Assembly: GCA_040954595.2 (NCBI GenBank)
Contig: CM082594.2
Span: 6,138,001 to 6,202,000 of the forward strand
Direction of reading: 5' to 3'
Source of the DNA: Balanoglossus misakiensis
Taxonomy: Eukaryota > Hemichordata
Length of the DNA: 64,000 bases
The position numbers and the translations under genes were made by a program. Positions 1-15,209 of the stretch are shown here, piece after piece. Each line of letters opens with the position of its first letter. The first letter of the stretch is position 1. The notes beneath the pieces are model-generated. The model did no database searches, was not told where the DNA came from, and saw only the letters and a program-made list of their open reading frames with translations.

Positions 1-3000
1 ATTAATCATGCTGTGGTATGTCCACATATTGGGTATGAGTTGGGCTGTGATGGCCAGTCCTATTTTAATTATGACCAGAAGTCAAAATAACAATTTGAGA
101 ATGAGCCTATTTAACAAAGATAAATAGGCAGTTGTCAGCGAAGTGTTGAGTTGACGTGACAAGAGTGTTTAATTATTTGAAACAATCAGTATGAGTCGAG
201 ATAGCTAGCGTGCTCGTAAATTTGCGCCTGGTTTTGAGTTAAGGGGTTTTTAATTTACCTCTAGGTTCACGGGTAACTGCATCAGAAAGTTGACTCAACT
301 CGGAAGTCAGATTGTAGCGATAATTCATTCGATTCCACACATGCGCAAACCATCATTTTCATCCATGACCGTCAATCAATTACCAACACCATCACTTAAT
401 ATTTAGTGACCGTACATTAAATGGGCGTGATAACATCAGATGGATCAAAAGAGCCCTCACATAAATCGTCAGTGAACGTGGTAATAAAATGGTTCATAAA
501 ATTCTCAGGTCGCAAAAGTGAACTTGGATCTAAATCACCATACTATATATAAAGAGTTCACCCAATGGGATTTCTTAAAGAGTTGCAAAGTTTTATGGGA
601 TGCCGAGCGATGACGTAGGATGGGAAAAAAACATGCTGTAACAGATTGGCCATAATATCCGAGAATATGATTTTTTTGCATGTTTTGGTCTGCTTATTGC
701 TGGGGTGCTCATAGAGTAGTGAATGTATTTTTTTGTAATTTCCATATAAATAGTTGTATTATATACTGTTGATGCTGCTGGGCAGATTTATGTACACTAC
801 TTAGAGAATTGAAACATGGATTGCTGGCCATGAAAATTGCCTTCAAATGTTTGCAACATTCCTCACAATAAAAATTGTTCAAAATAAACGCCGGGGGAAT
901 ATGGCCATTTGGGGAACAATGAGTGTGGAACAGGACCGCCGTACAATAAAAAATATTTGAATCAGCTTTGATTTTCAATTGTTGAAAAATGTATCTGCCT
1001 CCATCCTTTTTTCAAAAGAAATCATAGTAGATCGTAATATTTCGTAACATTAATCGTAACATTTCCCAACGGCTCTGTCAGCAGAAACTCTCATTCACAC
1101 AGAAATTATAGCAGCCGTCAAATAGGATCAATATCAAAGTAACATGCAATATTACCAGATGAGGAAAACAACACAAAGTGTTCATGTTTCCATAGAAACA
1201 ATCACTATGAGACTGTGAAAAGTCCTAGAACATCATCGTGGTGAATAAAGTGCACATTTTAGTGTTATTAAGTGGCAAAAGTATTACTAGCATTTCGGCA
1301 CAATTTGAACTGATAAAGAGAAACAATCAGCTGATCAGTAACATTAATATTAACCAAGGAATTATTCCACTGAATGTTTTCAAAAGAACCACAACAACAT
1401 GAGATCGAACCATGGGAAAGAAGCCAGGTTGTCGTCTGCCAACACATTAACCGCGCAATTTGTGATACGGCACGTCCTAGCAACTTCACTTTGTGTATCA
1501 TTTGTCCTGACATAATACAACATCGAGATGATTTAATAATAAGTTAATGGAAGGTAAAGGCACGTCTTAAATGTAGCTTGTCGGTGATATATGACGCAGT
1601 AAGGATCACGCCGGAGCCTGTGTAATGCAAACACTCCAAGGTCTAAAGACCCCGAGTGGCGACATAGCTTCACTCGACAACATGCGCGCCGTTAATGAGT
1701 AAATTTTATAGCCGGGCACGATTTATGAATATGATCCTTCCAGGTGGCAATGATGGAGCGTGAGTAAATATCATGTGGGTCAAATGGATGGCGGCCATGC
1801 CAGCTATCTTAGCATATTCGGTAAAATTGCAAAACGTGCGGTAGGTGAGAAGTTGAAGTTACTGTGGTAAGGGTTTATCCAGTGTGTTTGTACATGTTTG
1901 GCACACTTGGACTCAACATATGACTCAGGCAAGTGTACGACACAAAATGTTAGTCATGTCATGTATGTACACAAACAAAATATTCATTATCCGGGATACT
2001 TGTAAAAAGTATAATTAATCTATAGTCTTGCCATTGCAAGTCCAATTAGGGAGCGAGAAACAGACTTGTTTGTTAGGGAATAAATTCCAGATAGCTTTCG
2101 GTGATCGTGTGCCGGAACTTACATGTACATGTATCTACATGTGGCTGTTCTAGTCAAACATGCCAATACTTGTTTTGCCTGCAGCTATATATTCTCTGCC
2201 CGGTGTATCATTTCACCGTTTTGCCTTAAATGAACGAGCATACCCACGGAGTCAATTTGTGGAAATTTACACAGCCCTTAATTTCGCCAAAGGTCCAGCA
2301 GACGTCACCGGATAATTCGTTTTACGTCAATTTAGACACGTGTTGTCTCGGAAAGTGACTGGCACATCCCCAGTAATGGCCATAGCAACGGCCAATTAAA
2401 TCTTGCGTCACCCTCGGGGCTCTGGGTATCTCATGGTGCCTGTTCGATTCCTTTCATGCTATCTGCCTCCTTTGAAGCTCACTCTCAAATTGACGTGCGT
2501 CGTTCTACTTTGTAAAGTTGCAAAAAGTAATAATGTTTTAAGCACTTTCATCATCAGAGCGGCGATATTTATGTCCTACTGCGACTCATATGTGAAACCG
2601 TGTTTTATCATAGGTCCCCGCCATACTGACTACAGGCGAAACTGTACGTGAACAAATCATTTATATACCAAATTAAAAGATAACGAGTCGCCCGGGGAAA
2701 GCGTGCGGCAAACACTATATGACTCAGTAAAGTAGCTTTAGGAAATTGAACTTCGTGCAAGCAACGTTTATAATCTAAATGTTGGCATTTAAATTGCTCA
2801 CGAATATGCTTTCATAAATATGTTAAAGGACAGAATTGCTGAATGTGTTCAACTGACAACGAGTGAGCATATGTTGTCTTTTTTGTGATATATTCTTGGT
2901 ACATCAAGGTAGAGTTTATTTAAAATTTGTACATTGTTAAATACACAAAACACTTATTGGTTTAATTAATTATAAATGAAGTTCATACATGTATGATCGA

Positions 3001-5984
3001 CAGTTTGAAAAAGGCGAAATGTTCGAAGTCATTCAATTTGTTGCGTACTTCGCCCGCTGAAGGATCCACGTTTCCATATCAGAAAAAAGTTGCAAGTGAG
3101 CAAATAATAAAGAAAATCTATGACATTGCTAAATTAAAAAACAGACGCCCAATGTCTGCATTTCAACGATATGGAAAAATCCCCAAATGGTACCATTTAT
3201 AAGTCCCTTTAACATCGCCTGCGATAAAAGTAGTTCGGGAGAACTGGGTAAGAGTACGCTTGTCTCTCGAGTAATGCGGTTATTTGTGACAATCTGTGAT
3301 CATCATTTTTGTGTTGTCCAGGTTTGATAAATCATTAATGCACCCAGTGGCACGGATCATTTATATCTATTATATACGGATACTAGAATCAAATGTTGAT
3401 GCTAATCGTTAGATTAATATCTGTCGCCACATGTGCCTTCTGAACATGATGGGCAGGAGATTTTATTATGCTGTTTTGTAGTTCACATAGCAAAACCTCT
3501 TGATGTTTTTTTAATTCTGAGTGACTAACCGAAGCCACTAAATCAAAGTTTATCCCCGATAACAGAAGTACGAAAATCAATTCATTCGAGAGCATCTTCC
3601 ACCGTGAGAACAATTAAAGTACTCTGTCAATGTCCGCATTAACTTTTAATACATAGTTTGCCCAAAAGATGCTAGATAGAGACTGGGAAATTATGACATA
3701 AAACTGAATAACAAAACACTTGTAAATGGACACTGTCGATTTATGTAGATTCACAGTATGACTTATTTTGCATTAACTTAAACATTATTACTTGTTAGCA
3801 CATTCCCTTTGCTTGACATCTGACCTATGTGGCCAATACCACAATTATTCTGAAATCCTTTTATTCTAATTGCCCAGTACTTTGACTTAGAACTAATTTC
3901 TTCCTAGAACTTTATACTGTAAGCGACTCTTGAAACTCAGCTTGAAACTATATACTCCAATCAGCATCATCGCTTCTCCTTCACAAGGCTGCTTTGATTG
4001 CCACCTTAAAATACTGCTAATCTTCCTGAATTTATTAGATCGTCTTGTTAACTTGTCTCCCGGGGACAGAGTACTGTTCACACCTACATTTGATTGAATT
4101 ACTGGATGGGTTATTAATGAACCCGACAAACCATGCAAGTGATTAATTTTCAGAGCCATTGGCAGTTATTGCCAGGCAGTGTTAAACACTGAGGCCGTAA
4201 ATTCAGTCAACAAGACACTTGAACTAGGTGTCTTATCACTGCGATGGCAGGACAAAATTGTTGGATTCAGTTGATTAATTATCAGATATAGTGCTCAAAC
4301 TCACGCGGCGAGGCTGTGATTAAAACGGTATTTGTGGGTTGTAAATCTTAAGTACAAGTCTAACCTTTGTGGACAGACAATGCACAAAATTAAATGGATT
4401 GCATTTCAAAAACGGAATTTAATTCCTTAGACTGGCTTAGCAGGGGACTAAAATGATTATTAATCTGAGGTTGACAGATTTGTATAGGAATTATAAAGGT
4501 TTTTTCTGTATGTTTATATGTAAGTTATGTATCAAGTAGTGCTATTGATGCTTGTTTTATGCAGTTCATCAATGTTAATTCAGCGCAACCTGGAAGCAAA
4601 CGAATTTAATGGCTTTGCATTTGCCTGCTGAAGTACATCAGGCAATTGCCCAGTGTGACTGACTCATACAGCGTGCATAGACAAGGCTAATGACACGTGT
4701 TTGGTGTCTGCAGAATTTGATATCCGAATACACTCTGGCAAAGCGGGGAAGCGGCCTTTAGAATGATTCTGATGTTTGATAAGTGACTTCTCGGTAGAGG
4801 CTGATACTGAAATACGGAGACTTTTCACTTCTCCGATGCCGAGTATTGATTACTCTTTTGTAAATTGCCGGCGAGAGTCAATCGAAACCTGTCATCGACC
4901 GGTGTGGCCTGCGGATGCGAAGCTTTCCCTGTCTGTCATAGACCCGGCACTGAAAAGGGGCACTGAATCGTTTGGCAATGTGTTCAGTTGGTGCTAGTAC
5001 ATGTACGTGCTTGGCGTATCTGGAGGAAGATATAGATTTCGTGAAAGCAGCTTGACAGGAACCTGATCCCTTTGACAGACATAGAAAAGTATGTTTAGAT
5101 AATATCAGACGTCTAAATACAACCAGACTTTGTAAATAATTACACAGAGTTTTATTTTAAGCAACTGCGAAAAATAAAGATTAATTGGCTGAAATGGTAT
5201 CATCGCAATGATTTTAATGTTTTTGCCGATATGCAACTGTCTTAAGCGGGTTCTACATTTGCCAATATATTTAGACCACTCTCCTTAATATCAATTTACA
5301 TCACTTAAACACACTGCCTCCACAGTGCACCAATTCGACGCCATGTAAGCAATACACTCCAGGGCTATTTACTTACATGAGTGGCAAGCCTTGCACACGC
5401 TGGCAAAATGTTAGTATTGAAGAGATGCAACTAGATTTTCAAACTGTGCATTAATTCGCCTTGGAGGCAATGATTCTTTAGAAGTGCCATCAAGACTGAT
5501 ACCTTTCTTAAGTTGCCACAAGAGAATGCTCGAGTGATTTTCCATCGCTGCATTGTGCAAGATTTTGCTTGTTCAGTGTTGGACTTCATCGTGAAGGAGC
5601 ACTGCAGCTTTGAAAAATGTGTTAAATGCGCCATGTGGGGTCCGGTCATGGCTGTTTCATATTTTAGCCTACATACATTTATGAAAAATATTTTTGGATA
5701 CAATTATGCATTGAAGAACAGGACATCTAACAAACTTTTTCTTTTACAAATCCCATGACATAAAGGGAGTCTCATGCGCATGTGCCAAACCAGAGACACA
5801 TGTGCATAAGACAACCATCGGCCTTTAAGTTTACATAGAGTTACGTCGTGCTTGGAATATGGGTCCTCATAGCCTGTTGGCTTCTCGGTTGTTCGTCAGG
5901 AATATGGGAAGGAGAATAAAATGTGGGGTTTAAAGAAATGATCATTGTTGAGCTCACGATTAACACTTCAGGCTTTCATTAAAA
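1..5984. other. Anonymous AT-rich DNA, no gene recognised
   Basis: Only short scattered open frames (at most about 90 codons, none recognisable) are seen. TACATGTA words occur near 2120 (two overlapping copies), 2988 and 4999. No repeat array or transposon end was seen. Confidence 0.5.
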
Positions 5985-6170
5985 TAACTTCTGATCTAGG
6001 AGTCTTGTCGTGGAACCCTGTCCCGATCAGGTTGACGAGTTACTGTACCAAGTCAAATTAATTTCAGAAAACATAATTAACTTCTGATTTAGGAGACTTG
6101 CCTGATTATGTCATCGAATCCAGAATTTAGTCGGGTTAGCGAGTCACTGTACCGATCATGTCAAATTAAT
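5985..6170. repeat. Diverged tandem duplication, two units
   Basis: Unit 1 (5985-6062) and unit 2 (6078-6170) share the same order of blocks. Each begins TAACTTCTGAT(C/T)TAGGAG, continues with CTTG and a variable middle, and ends with GAGT(T/C)ACTGTACC and GTCAAATTAAT. The middle parts have diverged, with an insertion of about 15 bases in unit 2. This looks like an old local duplication or a decayed minisatellite. No coding frame spans it. Confidence 0.6.
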
Positions 6171-9100
6171 AGAAATTACACTGTACGAACATTTCCTTCA
6201 AGCATAGCAGCTAGGTATTTGAAACAGGGTAATTCTGTAGATTTATTCGTGATAATGTAGTGTAATGAGATAATAATTGTCGGCGAGTGTTTCAACGAAC
6301 ATTTATCAAGTCAACGACACCGCCAGCGAGTAGGCACTGACACAGCGCCAGTCCCAAGGCTAGTAGCTCCATACGTACTGGTTCTGCGCAATCAGTCGGA
6401 ATGATAACACGGCATAGTCTAGGGATGGAGATTGTGTTTAAGGCGGTGTCTTGTGAGTTTGATGTCTTGAAATACATGGGAGAAAAATACTGAGAAAATA
6501 GCCAAATGTGAATGTTACTGTGTTATTCTGCAGATAGAGATACTATTCACATTTTACATACTCTGTGTGGGTATAGGATTTTTTTCATGTTGCCTGTGTA
6601 GTAGAAATGGGTGTGTTTCGAATCTCGCCTAGATAAAATATCACACGCGCGAACATCGTAAAAGAATATTTAAAGAACAATGATTCACAATCCCGAAAGT
6701 GGTGAAACGACCATGGGCCTTCTTGGGCGCAGCGACCTTGCTGTTTTGAAGTCAATGACAGTAAGCCTGCATCCGGAGGGAGCAAGGCATATTTAGTTCA
6801 GCAGTAAGACTTCATTTTAAAAGGGGCCGGACTACTTGATTATCAAACCCAGCCGAGGAAGCTTAGTGTGCCATTTCTGATTATACCAGATCGATCTTGA
6901 CCCTCCACAGAGGAAATCATAATTTCAAATTTCGAATCAAAACAGAAAAAAGAACCTTGAAATCCACATGTATCTGTATTAAAAATGTCGTGAAGGCCGA
7001 GCTCTTGTTTCGTGGAATTTTAGTAGGCATCCCCCGGTTACACTCTGAGCATTATTTCATTCAAACTGCGCATGGTCCTTGACTCAGTTTCATACATTCA
7101 TTTATCTACCTATGAGCCGAAACTTTTCTACATTACTTTCATGATTCCATTTCAAAACAACAATAAGTCCTTGAAAATGCATTTCCTAGGATATTTGTAT
7201 ACATCTATCCATCATATGTGCAAATGTAATCGCCTCCATTGAAATATAAAGGTAGGGGGCTGGCCGATTAGTACGCTGAACCGTGGGAATAGAATTGCGA
7301 AATTTCACTATCCCCTCCCTCAAAGGTTGACAGAAGTCGCAATTATTTCAAATGGGAGATACACAAAGGTCACGGGCTAATAGGAAGGACTTCCATGGGT
7401 CGACCCCTACATGTTCAGCCATATTTTATTACCACTAAAAAGCGACTACAAGGCGCCCTGATCCAATGATGCCTATTTATGTGAAACTTAGTATCCTAGC
7501 TGAATGCCATGGTTGAAAATTTAGCACTGTATTGACATGTACTTTAATTTAAAATGCTACTGACGGAGAGCTTTTCAGAAAAAGTATAAATGGTGACATC
7601 AAACAAAGCTAAACTCTTGACAAATTCTGTACAAGTACTACATAATACGCGCCCGTTGAATGTATTATATGCATTGAATCATTCCACAACAAATAGTGAT
7701 GTACACTCTTTATTCGCATGCAATTATCCGAAGATAGGTCAAGCATTTATCTATTTTCCACAGAAAATTTTCAGTGCCATGAACAAGTTTTGCTCAAGGC
7801 AATTTTAAATTAGTCTCTCTCCCAAAATCGAGAATAAAATTGGGGTCACCGTGCACATTTTCGAATGGGAGAGCCAAATTGTCTCAATTCTGAAATTCAA
7901 AATGGCCGCAAATATTTGTCTTTACTCTACAGAGAAAACAATGAAGTCGTATTTTTTTTTGAAAGCAAGCTGATGATCACCGCCCTATTTTCTTCAGCCA
8001 TCTTTCTTTTTAATAATGACATAGCAAAGAATTGAGAGATTTGGAGGACTATCATATTTCTTCTGAAAATCTGACCCGGGGGTACGTAGTACCTTTAGAG
8101 AAGTGTGCATGATTATACCTGGCTGATACTTGAATCCTGTTGACGCTAAGAGTGATATTCACTTTTTAATACAACAGTCACATGCGTATGTATTAAACCG
8201 CAGGGATATCAAGTTCGACTTTGAACACAAAGGCCCTGGAACTATATTTCTATATATCTACAACCCATCGCACAAAGTGCAGTAGTTTTTATACGCAGAG
8301 CTACCACGGGCTCTCGTTTCTCGCAAAACGGGTCACTGAAAGAAGAAGTAGAAAGGTTTGATTTTCCCTCCTCTATACCCATGGCGTTCACACGTTTACA
8401 GTTTCAAATGGACATTTTCAACCGATCTCGAAAATTGAAACAAGTATATTGGGTATCAGTCTCTTGATCACACGTGCACACCTGAACAACCAATGCTGTT
8501 TGGGTATTTTCATGTGCAACGTTGGTGTTCACAAGCATGTACTTTTTCTTGGCATAACGTTATTTGACTGACTGTCTTTAAATATACGGCAAAGTGGCAA
8601 TTTATGTAATATTGAAACAATTGGAAAAAAAACGCTGTCGCCTCAAATTAACGTCTCAAGTCCACTTCAAATGTAACTCTGACTTAGAAAAAAGTGAACG
8701 ATATGATACAATTTGTCTTGCCATGCGTTGAAAATGGAAAAATTGACTGCAGCTCTTAAGTGGAGGATGATGCCACATGGCGAAAAGGTCATCCGACCCC
8801 GAAACGTTGAGGGGGTAAAAGGCTTTCGAAACACAGGACGCGTTTCTATGAAATCCAAATAAACACCAACAGTCGGTCATTGAAGCAAGGCGTTTTAGCC
8901 GCCCAACCGTGATCGACAAAAGTTTTAATACATTACGCCCCCGTTGCTATCAGCTCGACAACCTTCAAACTCGACAGGCGGATGTGCACATGCAGAAAGC
9001 AGAGCGCTTTTAACAGTGATGAGCTGTAGCGAGAGACAATTTGTAATCAAGGATAAATGATGGATCGCCAGAAGGGCGTTTTTTTGTGTGAAAGCTTTCC

Positions 9101-12100
9101 AGAGTGTGCCGGTGTACAAGTTCTCGATGCTTCCAGGAAAACACTGGCATCGAATTTCAAGTTGAATTTCACACCGGGAGACGCTCAATCTGGGAAATTG
9201 ATCGTGCATGCGGCGGCACCATTGAAGTCTTATTGGAAGCGATCACACCACAAGCCATCGCATCTCCATCTCGCAAACGTGGTTCTGGAAAACCTTGATC
9301 CACACCCACTCTACTCATCTTTTCAGGTTTCTGTTTTCTGTCAGAGAGGCATCATTTGCAGCTGTCTTACACGGGTTGACAGCTGTTTGAACATAAAACG
9401 GTTGAAATTCGCGGCGCCTCACAAGCTCTCAAGATTAAAGGTATACACTCACCACTGCCTATGAAAGTAAAAAAGGTTTGCTGTTTAAGTTCCCGTACAT
9501 TAAATTATTAAACTGAACATACCCATTAGCCTTAACCTATAATTCTCTTATTAGACAACTATTTAACATATAATCAATTACAATTAATAGTCACAATCTT
9601 TACCTTCGCGTCCTATGACACAAATTTAGCACATTTTATCGCTAAGAATCCAAATAGGAAATGGGATATTTCGTCTTGATGGTGGATTTTAGTTTGGCCT
9701 CGGAAACGTACCCAGTCATGAAACTCGACTTTAGACAAGACTACCCTAGGTGAGTGAAAGGTTTTGTTCTTGAAAATATATGACAGCGGATAAGATACCA
9801 TCCATAATTATGATCAAGAGACATTATCTTCTTTTAAAAAGAGGCTTAGGTCTAGTTTGTCAGACTGGCGCGATGAATATGCCCCTGCCTGAGAAAGCCT
9901 GAAGCGAGACTTGCCTCGGCATCAGTCGCCTGGTTTTGTTTTATTATCTGGAGAGAGGTTTTTTCTCGTTTTAATCCTCCCCAAAGGAAATATACGGAGA
10001 CGTTTCCATTCCCAATATGAAAAAAAGGTTGCTAGTTGACATTATGAAATGACATGAAAGAGCCATGGCAGCCATGGCTATAGCTCTTCTGAAAATAATT
10101 TTCTACCGATACATTCCAATTTGACCACTTGGATCATACAGAACGTTTAGTATAGTGGCAATAACACTGCACCGATACCTGATGGAACAGCTAATACAAT
10201 TATCGTCTCATACCCCGGATTAAGCAGGAGCACTCGTATACGAGAGCACGTGATTTACTGATTGTGTCGACGGGATACTGTTAGCCAGGGAAGGCAGTAT
10301 TAGGGTCATTACAGCGTGGCTAGATTTTCTAAATCCCATCTGATTTTTGTCTTTTTGAATTTCGAGACTGATCAGTGCTTATCGCATAACTGGTGAAGAT
10401 ACACGACTGTGCGCCTGCGCAGATCATTATTACATAAAACATACGAAGCATGTAAGCTTTAGGTAATTATTCCCCAGATAAGGAAATGAATCAATCCGTC
10501 GTGGGATGTTGAGAGGTCGACGGCACAGTCTCCGTTGTTCACTGGGAAGACATGAACTGAAGATACTTTCACAGGAGTTTGTTGAGAAATCTGAGTAACA
10601 GCTAAATAATTACCAAGTGGCTGCCACATACTTCTGATCAGATTACATGATATGTTTCATCCTACCACAGTCCCTGGGACTCTGATCCTACTAATTATAC
10701 TCCACTCAACTCACCAAGAGATTTCACCTGACTTCACATATATCTACCTAAATCGATAATATATACATCGGTCAACTTCTACCATATATTTTACACAATA
10801 CGACCGAATATTTTACAAGGGATGACCATATATTTGAACTAATCCGAAGATATGCGTTCAGCCAACTCGTCTATATTGACTCAGCGCTAAGAGTGTTAGT
10901 TTCTTTCAATTTTATCAAATCCAATAGAGACGTTCTTGATCTTAAACGCGCCGGGTAGTATACCTATGCAGCTTCAGTCATCTTCAAATAAATAGCGCAA
11001 GTTTAACGGTTTGTGGCCCATAAACCCACACTGTCAGGCCTGTGGCAATTCTATGGATATTATGATCTTGCGATCTACCGCTTGGTTTTTACTGTCGCAT
11101 ATAAACCGTTGTCTTGTCTTTTGCAAACCGTAAATTATCTATCGCAGCCCCATTAAACTGTGTGTGTTTCAGAACAAGGTAAAATGCCAAGATATTGTTT
11201 TGTGTCGGGCATAAAATAAAATGACATGCACGCGGAATATAGACTAGCCCGGGCCCATCCGTGCAGATGTCCACCTGGCTAGCGTAATGAACATGGAATT
11301 GAAAAGGGGGAAATCAATACTCAGATTACGAGGGAGGGGCAATCGATTGTAAGTTTGCAAACCCGAGATTAAGCCTGAGCGGGGCTTCGGTGTCATTTTT
11401 TTCAGACCCATATCTTGGCATGCAATCCGCGGAAATAATGAGGGGACTGACAATCACTTTGAATTTCTCTAGAAAATTATCCTGAGAAGATTTAATAATA
11501 AGCGAGCATGCATAATAGCATGCCGCGAAAAAACAGATGAGAAAAAAATATAGGCAGCCTGCAGGGTGTAGAACCTGACGTGATGATACAGGGTGGGCGT
11601 ACAGGTGGTGTGAAGTTGGCTCCGCTGCAGGTGGTATTAAATTGGAGCACGTATTAAACTTGAAATTAGATATCACTAGCACCGAAAGAAATGTAATTTA
11701 GGTCGGTCGTATGACTGTTATATCTCTATGTAAGGAATCTGCAGTTGGCATGGTGACATATTACAAGGAGTACATCCCTCAGTCTATATGTCCTTTGAGA
11801 GACAGAATCCATAATTATTTACTCTCGGTCTGTCTATGTTTAAGCTTATTATTGATGTCGTCAGCATTCCTGGATATCGCTAGGAAGGATTGCGTGCATA
11901 TGTGTTTAACGTACATGTATATGGAAGAAATATTTATTTCGGAAAAGTTAGGTGAAATTGGTTTATGTAAAAAAGATGCTTTAATTAGCACCATTCCCCC
12001 GCTATTATCATAATCACACAACAGTCAACAAACAGAATGCGAATACTTTAAGTATTTTCACTATCTGAGACTCTGTCTCGGATGAAGGAAACACAGAGAA

Positions 12101-15100
12101 AGCCGTGCTTTGCCTACGGTCGACTGAATGAGAACGCCAGTATTCTTCCAGTGTCGGCAAAACATCACAAGAAAATGCACTGTGGACAAGTTTTTAATAC
12201 CTCACACGCGCTTTTGAAAAGAACTGTCATCTCGCGATTGATTTTTTTCTTCAAAAAGTGCCGTGTGTGTAAAATAAGATGACAACTGGCGCAATTACGC
12301 CAAGACGAGCACCGCGTGAGTGGAATACTGATGACTATACACAACAATGAAGAGACGACATATAATATGTCATTATTACAAATAGGCTCTGCACATGTGA
12401 TTAAAGCCACAAAGAAAGCACACTTCACCTCCAGATATGAAATCATACAATATCCTGTCTTAAGCCTTGAATAGTTCCCTTGAAGTACACGGTAATCATC
12501 TTCCGCCGGAACAAACAGTTCCCATTGGATTGTACAAACGATAATTGCAATTTTGTGTTGAAACATTTCCGTGATGAGTTAAGTTTGTTGGGGGTCAGTA
12601 TGCACAGCATTCCATGCAGGCGAGGACAATGGTAAATGATCAGTGTGCGAGAAAGGAATTTTCACTTAAAACAAGGTACAGCCAGTTCAACACCCAATGG
12701 TGTACACTTTCACTCCAAATACAGTGTGTTTACGTATATAAGTATGCTAATAACCTAGTTGAATACAAGTAAATAATTGTTGTCATTGCAAAACATAATA
12801 CATACAATAGTGGCGGAAATGACGTTTAGAATGTTACATGAACTTTGCAAACGCATGAGACAGCTGCTCACAAGTTGCACATAATACCGAACAATATGAT
12901 TCTGAGCCTATGAAGTTGACAAATTTCAACTCAATGAGTCTCCACCGAAGTAAGCAGCCGTCTCTATTACCCCGCACGTGCCGCCAGTAAAATTAACACT
13001 CCATAAACAATAATGGCAATACTTTATTGTAACAACTGCTAAAGTGGAATAATTTAGTCACTATATCAAAATGGTATCTATTCCAGTGAGTCAATGTATT
13101 CTGAGCAAAACTTGATAAATTAACACTGTTGAAATGTGAAAAATACGACAACGTTGTCTGCACTTGCGACTCTAGTCAACATCAATCATATCTTGTTGTA
13201 AATTGTTGTGGATCATATAACCGGAGTAAAATAATGAATGACTAAAAGGGTGATACAAATCACCATTTTACTGTTAGCAAGCTACAATCAAATATGAGAG
13301 ACCCTGGCCTAATGCTTTTCAAGTCACTTACATGTACATGTAGTTTTATATGTACATGTTTACTAAAACTAAACACTGAAACACATTGTCTGTGACAGGA
13401 GGACAACACCATGATGATGGACGGGCTGAGCGCATTCATAAACTATTGTAACGACATGTCCCTTGTTGCAAACAAAATATTTTGACTATCCGTTTTGAAC
13501 AATGATGGCGCTGTTTCAAACGCACTGACTTGCCAAGTGCATGACTTCTTATGTTGTACTCCATTGACAACTTAAAACAACCACCATCCCTTAGTCTGCA
13601 AATTCCAATTGTTTTTGTAAAACTTACTACGCCACAAAATGTTATCATCACTTTTGAAATGCCTATATCCATTTAATAGGTTTGAAAATATACAGACACG
13701 GTGCAACAACTCGCGCCCTGTTCAATATCATACCGTGATCTTTCATGACAAGCCTGGTGACCGGTTATAAAATTGATGAGATCATTCGAGTATGACCCGA
13801 TCAACGAATCGATTTATCTTTTTATGACATAATCAAATTAACAGAAGGATGTTTCTCTCGTTACACTTTGGTTTTACTGCGCCGTGACAACTCGCACAGA
13901 GTTTCTTGTCATCCGACTAAGAACAGTTTTAGGCTAACCATGTTAACAGTCATTATAATCCTTGTATATGTTCCATCCGGTCAATATATCATGATGAACA
14001 CAGGAACCGATGTCGCTACAAAACTGTGAAGGCTATTGCCCTAATAACATGTGTGATCAAATATCAAAGACTATTAAATAAATTCATATAAGACGGTGTC
14101 ATGTTTGTTACTTGTAGCTGAAATATGCATATCCGGTAACCCAAAACTTTGTCCTAGGATGAACTGTACATACCCAAATGTTTTTTATATTTTTCATATT
14201 TTCAAAAATACTAATATCACATGATTGATGATGCTTTGGATTTGTGACAGTGAAAGTAATAACCTAGCGCCCCCAAACTAAAATTATAACGATTTTGTCT
14301 TAGAAGTTACCGCGTTTCTTCTCAGGGGAACCGGCCACCAATGTATCTGGCCATTGTTCGTTACCTCCACTAAACAGTATTTAAATCAGTGTGCGTCATT
14401 ACAAACATTTACATTGCAATAAGTGGTTTATATGCGGCATTACGAAAAATAAATAATTGTGACTTCATATACCAATGGAATTAAAACCCTAAAGCAATCT
14501 TCCATGTCATTAATTAAGGTCGAGACTCATTTATACATCTATGGCTCTGTACACATCTTCGCATGGAATTAACTGACACACTCGGATAATTGTAATTTTG
14601 TAAAAATTAATGTCCACAGGGTAATAACATGCCAAAAATGAAAGTTTGTCAAATATTTAGTAACAAAAGCAAGGTTCTATCATTACTCAATTTAACGAGA
14701 GTACCATGCACTTTTTGTCGTCGGCAACCAAACCGATCAAATAAACCAGGGCAGATTAAATTACCGTGACCATCTAAAATCAGCTCATTAAAACAGGGAT
14801 TAAAATGATATGCTCATTAATCACATTTTGATATCTTTTCAATAATTTTGACCCTAGGCTTGGCACCGTGATGAAGCGCATCAGAAAATGAAATATTAAC
14901 TTTCCTCTGTTATGACAAAACTATTTTTTCAAGTTGCAAGTCAAACTCAGAAGAGGTGTGGGGGATTGTCAAGGGTTCATTGGAGAAATGGTCATCTTCG
15001 ACAGGTTATTCTCGTGTAGGGAAAGGACTCACACACTATTACAAAATATAACAACAATCATCACCTGACTGACTATATCTCCGAGTCAGTCAGAGACTTT

Positions 15101-15191
15101 CTAAAACTTTTCACTCGCAACCAAAAGAACAGAGAGGACTGCTTAGATTGAAATAGCGCCACCCTGCGTCCATATTTAATCTCTGCACAGC

Positions 15192-15209
15192 ATCCTTTGC
15201 ACAAAGGAT
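15192..15209. other. Short perfect inverted repeat
   Basis: ATCCTTT and AAAGGAT flank GCAC. It is small and probably without function. Confidence 0.3.

Noticed and set aside
2435-2455. TGTTCGATTCC resembling a tRNA B box
   Set aside because: No A box or cloverleaf at the right distance. No tRNA gene was recognised anywhere in the window.
9057-9464. 135-codon plus-strand open frame with a fairly protein-like first half
   Set aside because: No family recognised, a stop lies directly before the ATG, overlapping minus-strand frames are equally long, and the length is near chance.
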